A DNA stretch of 19,348 nt from assembly GCA_002439605.1 (NCBI GenBank), contig DJOI01000013.1, positions 1-19,348 of the forward strand, read 5' to 3'. The position numbers and the translations under genes were made by a program. Numbering within the stretch: position 1 is the first letter of the stretch; each line of letters starts with the position of its first letter. This stretch comes from Candidatus Segatella mututuai. GTDB lineage: Bacteria; Bacteroidota; Bacteroidia; Bacteroidales; Bacteroidaceae. A model generated the notes under the pieces. It was not told the DNA's origin, searched no databases, and saw only the letters and a list, made by a program, of their open reading frames with translations. This document shows positions 15,908-19,348 of the stretch, one piece after another.

Positions 15908-15935
15908 CTGCCACTTATCCATAGTGGCAGTTTAT
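15908..15935. terminator. Hairpin between convergent TerC-family gene and abi remnant
   Basis: CTGCCACT (15908-15915) pairs perfectly with AGTGGCAG (15923-15930) around a 7-nt loop, followed by TTTATATT on the plus strand. It probably ends the TerC-family transcript and may also serve the opposite abi remnant, though no T-run is present on that strand. Confidence 0.6.
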
Positions 15936-15947
15936 ATTAGTTGCTAC

Positions 15948-16235
15948 TTATCTCCAAATTGGATTTTCCTTCCATCCTCTTGTGAAGCCAATCATGAAAA
16001 AAGGATATTACGCAACTTCTTGTCAAACTCATATCGTTCTATGATTGTGTTGAAACTTGTGCCATTAATGAAATGCCCAGTATAAGCATCCAACATATCC
16101 ACCCAATAATATTTCAAGCGGAAATAGCTAATCCTTGACAAATATGAAATGGCATTTTGCTCGTCATTGAACACCATACCCCTTTTCTTTAAGTCGGCAC
16201 AATTGCTCTTGTATTGTTTTTGGTCTCTGATTCAT
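15948..16235 (-). pseudogene. Abi_2 family (AbiF/AbiD-like) abortive-infection gene, frameshifted and internally deleted
   Basis: Three pieces in three frames can be joined on the minus strand. Piece 1 (16235 to about 16179) reads MNQRPKTIQEQLCRLKEKG, a typical Abi_2 N-terminus. A GGGG run (16179-16182) holds one extra base, after which piece 2 (16177-15992) reads MVFNDEQNAISYLSRISYFRL and ends near YEFDKKLRNILFS. Piece 3 (15995-15948) reads MIGFTRGWKENPIWR and then stop, matching the usual Abi_2 ending GF..W..NP.W. The roughly 180 residues normally between LRNIL and this ending are missing. The protein should be inactive. The promoter and leader hairpin upstream remain intact. Confidence 0.8.
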
Positions 16236-16245
16236 TGTCTATATA

Positions 16246-16294
16246 TAAAAAAATGACTCGCTTGCAGTTCTGATGGGATGCAAACGAGTTCTTT
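16246..16294 (-). ncRNA. Leader RNA with terminator hairpin before the abi remnant, candidate RNA antitoxin
   Basis: Transcription from the minus-strand promoter at 16331-16300 should start near 16294. The RNA then holds an 11-bp hairpin, ACTCGTTTGCA with TGCAAGCGAGT (16289-16279 with 16266-16256, one G-U pair, 12-nt loop), followed by CA and seven T (16253-16247). This is a terminator-like end about 12 nt before the abi start codon. The one imperfect position is a G-U pair only on the minus strand, which supports minus-strand transcription. The order promoter, short RNA, terminator, toxin resembles RNA-antitoxin systems. The antitoxin role is inference. Confidence 0.55.
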
Positions 16295-16299
16295 CGCTG

Positions 16300-16331
16300 C
16301 AAAGATATAAATAAATATTTGATAATACAAA
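16300..16331 (-). promoter_or_regulatory. Promoter of the abi leader RNA and abi remnant
   Basis: Read on the minus strand, TTTG (16331-16328), 20 nt, then TATCTTTG (16307-16300) is a full match to the Bacteroidetes -33/-7 arrangement and one of the best promoters in the window. Confidence 0.75.
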
Positions 16332-16641
16332 CTTTTTGGTAGAAAATCAGCTAAAAATAAAATTTTCATACATATTTATGTCTGTTTTTTAGATTCTGCC
16401 AACTAACATATAGTCCTTCGAAACATTTTTCTTGGTTAATGCTGCAATCTATACAATAAATTCAAATGCCTATCGTTCTTTAGCTATAACATAAAAATAG
16501 AAACATATGAAAGTATCAACAAAACAAGGCTATAAACCGCCTTAAAATTCGTCAGGGTTTATCAGAGGATAGTTTTCCTTACATCTTTGAAATATTCCCA
16601 TATAAGCCTACGGCATACAGTGCCTTGTCCGTACCATCAAA
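16332..16641. other. AT-rich non-coding stretch between abi and rhs remnants
   Basis: About 310 nt are strongly AT-rich at the left and contain no convincing gene, promoter or terminator. A 12-codon frame at 16508-16546 and a weak 5-bp hairpin (AAGGC/GCCTT, 16527-16544) are the only structures noticed. The right end, from about 16604, reads in frame into the Rhs fragment but is interrupted by a stop at 16603. Confidence 0.6.
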
Positions 16642-17898
16642 TACTTCTATGGCAAGATGGGCGATGTGACGAAGACTCACCGCACGATGATTCTGCCTAA
16701 CCAGGCGATAGCAACCTATGTGACGCAATGGACTTACGACAGCCACAACCGCCTGTTGGAGATGATTTATCCTGATGAGGAGAAGATTACTTACTCTTAC
16801 AATCTCGGTGGTCAGCTTGAAAAGGTTCATGGCTACAAGTCATACGGCTACGATTATGTAAGCAAGATTGGCTATGACAAGTTCGAGCAGCGCACATACT
16901 TGAAGTATTGCAACGGTGCAGAGACATTCTACACCTACGACCCACAGCGTCGTAGATTGCAGAACCTCACGGTGAATAGTGGTGGCAACACCATTATGGA
17001 TAACGCCTACACTTACGATGCAGTAAGCAATGTGCTTAGTGTTGTAAACGGTGCGTCAGTTCCACAGAGTGGCAAGGCTGGCGGACAGATGGCACATATC
17101 TATACATACGATGCTCTTTATCGCCTTGTCAGTGCAACTGGTACATATGCAGGTGCGGACAACAAGACCGCAAGCTATACTCTTGCGATGGGTTACGACA
17201 ACATGCACCGTATCACATCAAAGCGTCAGATTCTCACGCAGAACAATGTGCAGTTCAATGGCACATTGAACGCTGGATATGACCTTACTTATACATACGG
17301 TACAGATACAGGCAAGAGATTCCAGCTTGCCAATGTGAAGGACGTGAACTACCGCACGGAGGAGACTCCTTCCGAGAGCGAGAATGTGAACAACAGTCAT
17401 GCCTATGAGTATGATGCAAACGGTAATCTTGTTTATGTCAACACAAGCCGTACCAAGAAGGATGGCGTGGCTGACGAGAAGACCACGGAACGCAAACTCA
17501 AATGGGATGAGGAGAACCGTCTCCTTGCTTCTGATGACAATGGCTTCGTGACCAACTATTGGTATGACGCAGACGGAGAACGCACAGTGAAGACATCGGG
17601 CGAGAGTGACCAAGTCTATGTGAATTCTGAATTTGCTGGAGGTCGCACGAATACAGCCAAGTTCTCTTTGTACGTTAGTCCATACTTAGTTGCCAACCAA
17701 GGCGGACGCTACACCAAGCACATCTACATTGGTAGTCAGCGTGTCGTTTCCAAGATTGGCGACTTCGACTCATACGGCTCAGATCCACGCCGCATCCAGT
17801 ATGCTGGTAGCGAAACAGATGGCCTTTCTGTTGATTATAAGGAAAAATATACTCAGCAGTTGCAGGTTATCAAGGATAATTATGCTACCTTTAGATAA
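16642..17898 (+). pseudogene. Rhs/YD-repeat protein, 5'-truncated upstream fragment
   Basis: Family resemblance starts around 16642 with YFYGKMGDVTKTHRT. An in-frame ATG at 16657 would give 413 aa, but this Met lies inside the conserved YGKMG motif and has no ribosome site, so it is probably not an original start. The fragment holds several YD-type repeats, for example YDSHNRLLEMIYPDEEKITYSYN, YDAVSNVLSV, YEYDANGNLVYV, WDEENRLLASDDNG and YWYDADGERTVK, which build the Rhs beta-cocoon. A full Bacteroidetes Rhs protein normally has a much longer N-terminal part, absent here. The frame is ended by a TAA within the inserted 68-nt repeat. It is either a dead remnant or an orphan cassette for recombination. 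Confidence 0.8.
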
Positions 17899-17960
17899 GA
17901 TAGGCTGCACCTCAGCAATTGAAGCAAGCTTCATTGCATTCGGTTTGCACTATCTTTGCA
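17893..17960 (+). repeat. Dispersed promoter-type repeat, copy B, inserted in rhs
   Basis: The 68 nt from AGATAAG to CTTTGCA align with 131-199. They interrupt the Rhs frame: before it the codons read N-Y-A-T-F, after it V-Q-Y-N-G-E-D-N-N-D-Y. Deleting exactly 17893-17960 joins both halves in one frame (68 leaves remainder 2 on division by 3, the observed frame offset). No obvious target-site duplication or terminal inverted repeat is seen. The exact edges could shift by a few nt. Confidence 0.75.
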
Positions 17961-19208
17961 GTGCAGTACAATGGCGAGGACAACAACGACTATGTGGACG
18001 GCAAGGGCTTCTGCTGCAATGACGGCAGCTTGGAGGCTGCGCAGGCACGGGCTTTAGCGAGAGCTGCAAAGAATAACTTCCAAGAAGGTGACGCATACGA
18101 GAAGATGCAATTCTACTACCATCCAGACCATTTGGGTAGCAGTAGTTACATCACCAACCTTGACGGCGAGGTGGTGCAGCATATTGAATATGTTCCTTTC
18201 GGTGAAGTGTTCGTTGAGGAGCGCAACAACATCTGGAATACACCTTATCTTTTCAATGCGAAGGAATTCGATGAGGAGACGGGTTTGTATTACTATGGGG
18301 CGAGGTACTATGACCCAAGGGTAAACCTTTGGATTTCAGTAGATCCATTAGCTGAAAACAAACCTAATTATTCATCCTATAATTTTGTTAGCAATAATCC
18401 TCTAAGCAGAGTTGATTTTTGGGGGTTGACAGATTATGAGGTTGATGGGCAAAAGAGAACAATAAATGATGGAAATAAAGATCTTAGAATAGCTGTGGGA
18501 AAAACTGAGTTTACTAAGTTGCAACAATATTTCAACAAAAACAGGTTTTCGTATGATAAATACATGAATAGGTTATCTGTCAAAAATGGATATACAACTT
18601 TTGGTGTATGCAAGGATACCGAATCATCAATTGGATATGCAATTTCTGTAATGGCACATAGACCAGGAGGACAATCTTATTCTGAATGGTCCATAGATAA
18701 CAAATCTACATTTTCTCCTTATTTTGAAGCCTTAGATGCTCCGTTTACTATAGCAGGATCTGCAGCAGAACAATTTAAAAATGTAAATGTGGGAAGTAAT
18801 GGTAAATGGTATTTTAAGCATAAATCAGGAACAATCTTTAATGGTAATCAGTATGTAACAACGACTCCTGCAAACGTAAAATATTCTGGAATAATAAAGG
18901 GAACAGCCAGAGTTAGTGGAGCTATCACAGTTGTTTCATCAGGGTACGACATTTATCAAGGCTACGTTCAAGATGGTGGACATTTTGGTTACAATGCTAC
19001 AATTCAGACAGCAGGAGCTGTTGGTGGATTTGCAGGTGGGGCTGCTGGTGCAAAAATCGGAGCAACAATCGGCGCAAGTATTGGTGGGTGTTTTGGTGGT
19101 GTTGGAGCTGTCCCTGGTGGAATTATAGGAGGCTTTATTGGAGGTGCTGTTGGAGCTTGGTATGGTAATGATTTTGGAAAAGATGCAGCTAAAGAAATGA
19201 TAAAATGA
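17919..19208 (+). CDS. Rhs core C-terminal fragment with glycine-zipper C-terminal (toxin-type) domain
   Basis: The open frame begins with a TTG at 17919 inside the repeat. True Rhs sequence resumes at 17961, and the first in-frame ATG is at 18105. The core has FYYHPDHLGSSSYITNLDGE, YVPFGEVFVEER and the Rhs-associated YYGARYYDPRVNLWISVDPLAE, ending near 18428 (DFWGL). The remaining 259 residues are a variable C-terminal domain, visibly more AT-rich than the core. It ends in a long Gly/Ala segment (about 19010-19160) with GxxxG spacing typical of glycine zippers that insert into or cross membranes. A pore- or membrane-acting toxin is possible. No immunity gene follows directly. Together with 16642-17898 it was one gene before the insertion. 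Confidence 0.75.
   Translation: MKQASLHSVCTIFAVQYNGEDNNDYVDGKGFCCNDGSLEAAQARALARAAKNNFQEGDAYEKMQFYYHPDHLGSSSYITNLDGEVVQHIEYVPFGEVFVEERNNIWNTPYLFNAKEFDEETGLYYYGARYYDPRVNLWISVDPLAENKPNYSSYNFVSNNPLSRVDFWGLTDYEVDGQKRTINDGNKDLRIAVGKTEFTKLQQYFNKNRFSYDKYMNRLSVKNGYTTFGVCKDTESSIGYAISVMAHRPGGQSYSEWSIDNKSTFSPYFEALDAPFTIAGSAAEQFKNVNVGSNGKWYFKHKSGTIFNGNQYVTTTPANVKYSGIIKGTARVSGAITVVSSGYDIYQGYVQDGGHFGYNATIQTAGAVGGFAGGAAGAKIGATIGASIGGCFGGVGAVPGGIIGGFIGGAVGAWYGNDFGKDAAKEMIK
17951..17958 (+). promoter_or_regulatory. -7 box carried by repeat copy B
   Basis: TATCTTTG is a perfect TAnnTTTG box directed into the downstream Rhs fragment. TTGCATTCGG (17934-17943) lies 14 nt upstream, the same geometry as at 714-739. 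A transcript would start near 17965. Confidence 0.55.
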
Positions 19209-19232
19209 AACGTAACCATCTATTTCTCCATA

Positions 19233-19262
19233 TTGCCCACTAAAAAATAAATTATACCTTTG
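19233..19262 (+). promoter_or_regulatory. Promoter of the gene at the right edge
   Basis: TTG (19233-19235), 19 nt, then TACCTTTG (19255-19262) fits the Bacteroidetes arrangement. The ATG at 19288 follows after 25 nt. The gene thus has its own promoter and is not simply part of the rhs transcript. Confidence 0.6.
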
Positions 19263-19287
19263 CTGCGGATTTTTAAATAAGTAGCAA

Positions 19288-19348
19288 ATGGAAAGTAAAA
19301 AGAAGAAACCAACAGTTGACTACGCCGCCATTATCCGTGAATACGAGA
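19288..19348 (+). CDS. Start of an unidentified gene, cut by the window end
   Basis: Twenty codons are visible from the ATG at 19288, reading MESKKKKPTVDYAAIIREYE. The Lys-rich start suggests a cytoplasmic, possibly nucleic-acid-binding protein, but too little is seen to name a family. It is the nearest gene downstream of the Rhs C-terminal domain, yet its own promoter argues against a classical immunity gene. It was kept because promoter spacing and start agree. Confidence 0.5.
   Translation, partial: MESKKKKPTVDYAAIIREYE

Noticed and set aside
15992..16177. Intact 61-aa Abi-like protein
   Set aside because: The flanking pieces in other frames show it is only the middle part of a longer, broken Abi_2 gene.
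16508..16546. 12-codon frame MKVSTKQGYKPP before the rhs fragment
   Set aside because: It is too short, with no promoter and only a chance-level ATG in AT-rich DNA.
16579..16830. 83-codon minus-strand frame at the start of rhs
   Set aside because: It is antisense to conserved Rhs YD repeats and is explained as a shadow.

Overview
The window looks like a chromosome segment of a Bacteroidales bacterium, most likely Prevotella/Segatella-like. The evidence is the recurring -7 promoter motif TAnnTTTG (several with TTTG or TTG 19-22 nt upstream), a YkuD lipoprotein next to an ECF sigma factor, a Por-type sorting-domain-like protein, a DUF2582-type winged-helix protein and a Bacteroidetes-type Rhs protein. 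No tRNA, rRNA or CRISPR array was seen.

Region 1 (1-6481) is a metal-efflux operon: a His-rich small membrane-anchored or exported protein, a periplasmic adaptor with His clusters at both ends, a CzcA/CusA-type RND pump and a TolC-like outer membrane factor. The pump keeps the D-D-E transmembrane signature of divalent-cation (Co/Zn/Cd/Ni) pumps. A perfect palindrome overlaps the adaptor promoter. Region 2 (6600-7785) is galE with its own promoter and a strong terminator. Region 3 (7822-11267) is a compact envelope module: a 104-aa protein that is mostly a sorting-type C-terminal domain, an L,D-transpeptidase lipoprotein, an ECF sigma factor overlapping it by ATGA, a one-TM putative anti-sigma and a small exported Spy/CpxP-like protein. 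Region 4 (11296-15935) is mostly housekeeping: aspS, two small winged-helix-type proteins (one with a histone-H1-like Lys/Ala tail), a low-molecular-weight protein tyrosine phosphatase and a TerC-family membrane protein.

Region 5 (15948-19348) is the accessory part. On the minus strand lies a wrecked Abi_2 (AbiF/AbiD-like) gene with a 1-nt frameshift and a large internal deletion. Its promoter and a short leader RNA ending in a terminator hairpin are preserved, resembling an RNA antitoxin placed before its toxin. On the plus strand is a 5'-truncated Rhs/YD-repeat gene split by about 68 nt that match a second copy at 131-199. Removing exactly those 68 nt restores the Rhs frame. The inserted piece carries a good -7 box pointing into the downstream Rhs half, which ends in an AT-rich, glycine-zipper C-terminal domain without an adjacent immunity gene. 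The window ends inside a further gene with its own promoter.

The two observations most worth following are the 68-nt promoter-bearing repeat inside rhs and the decayed abi gene with its surviving leader RNA. All family assignments come from reading motifs; no database search was possible.
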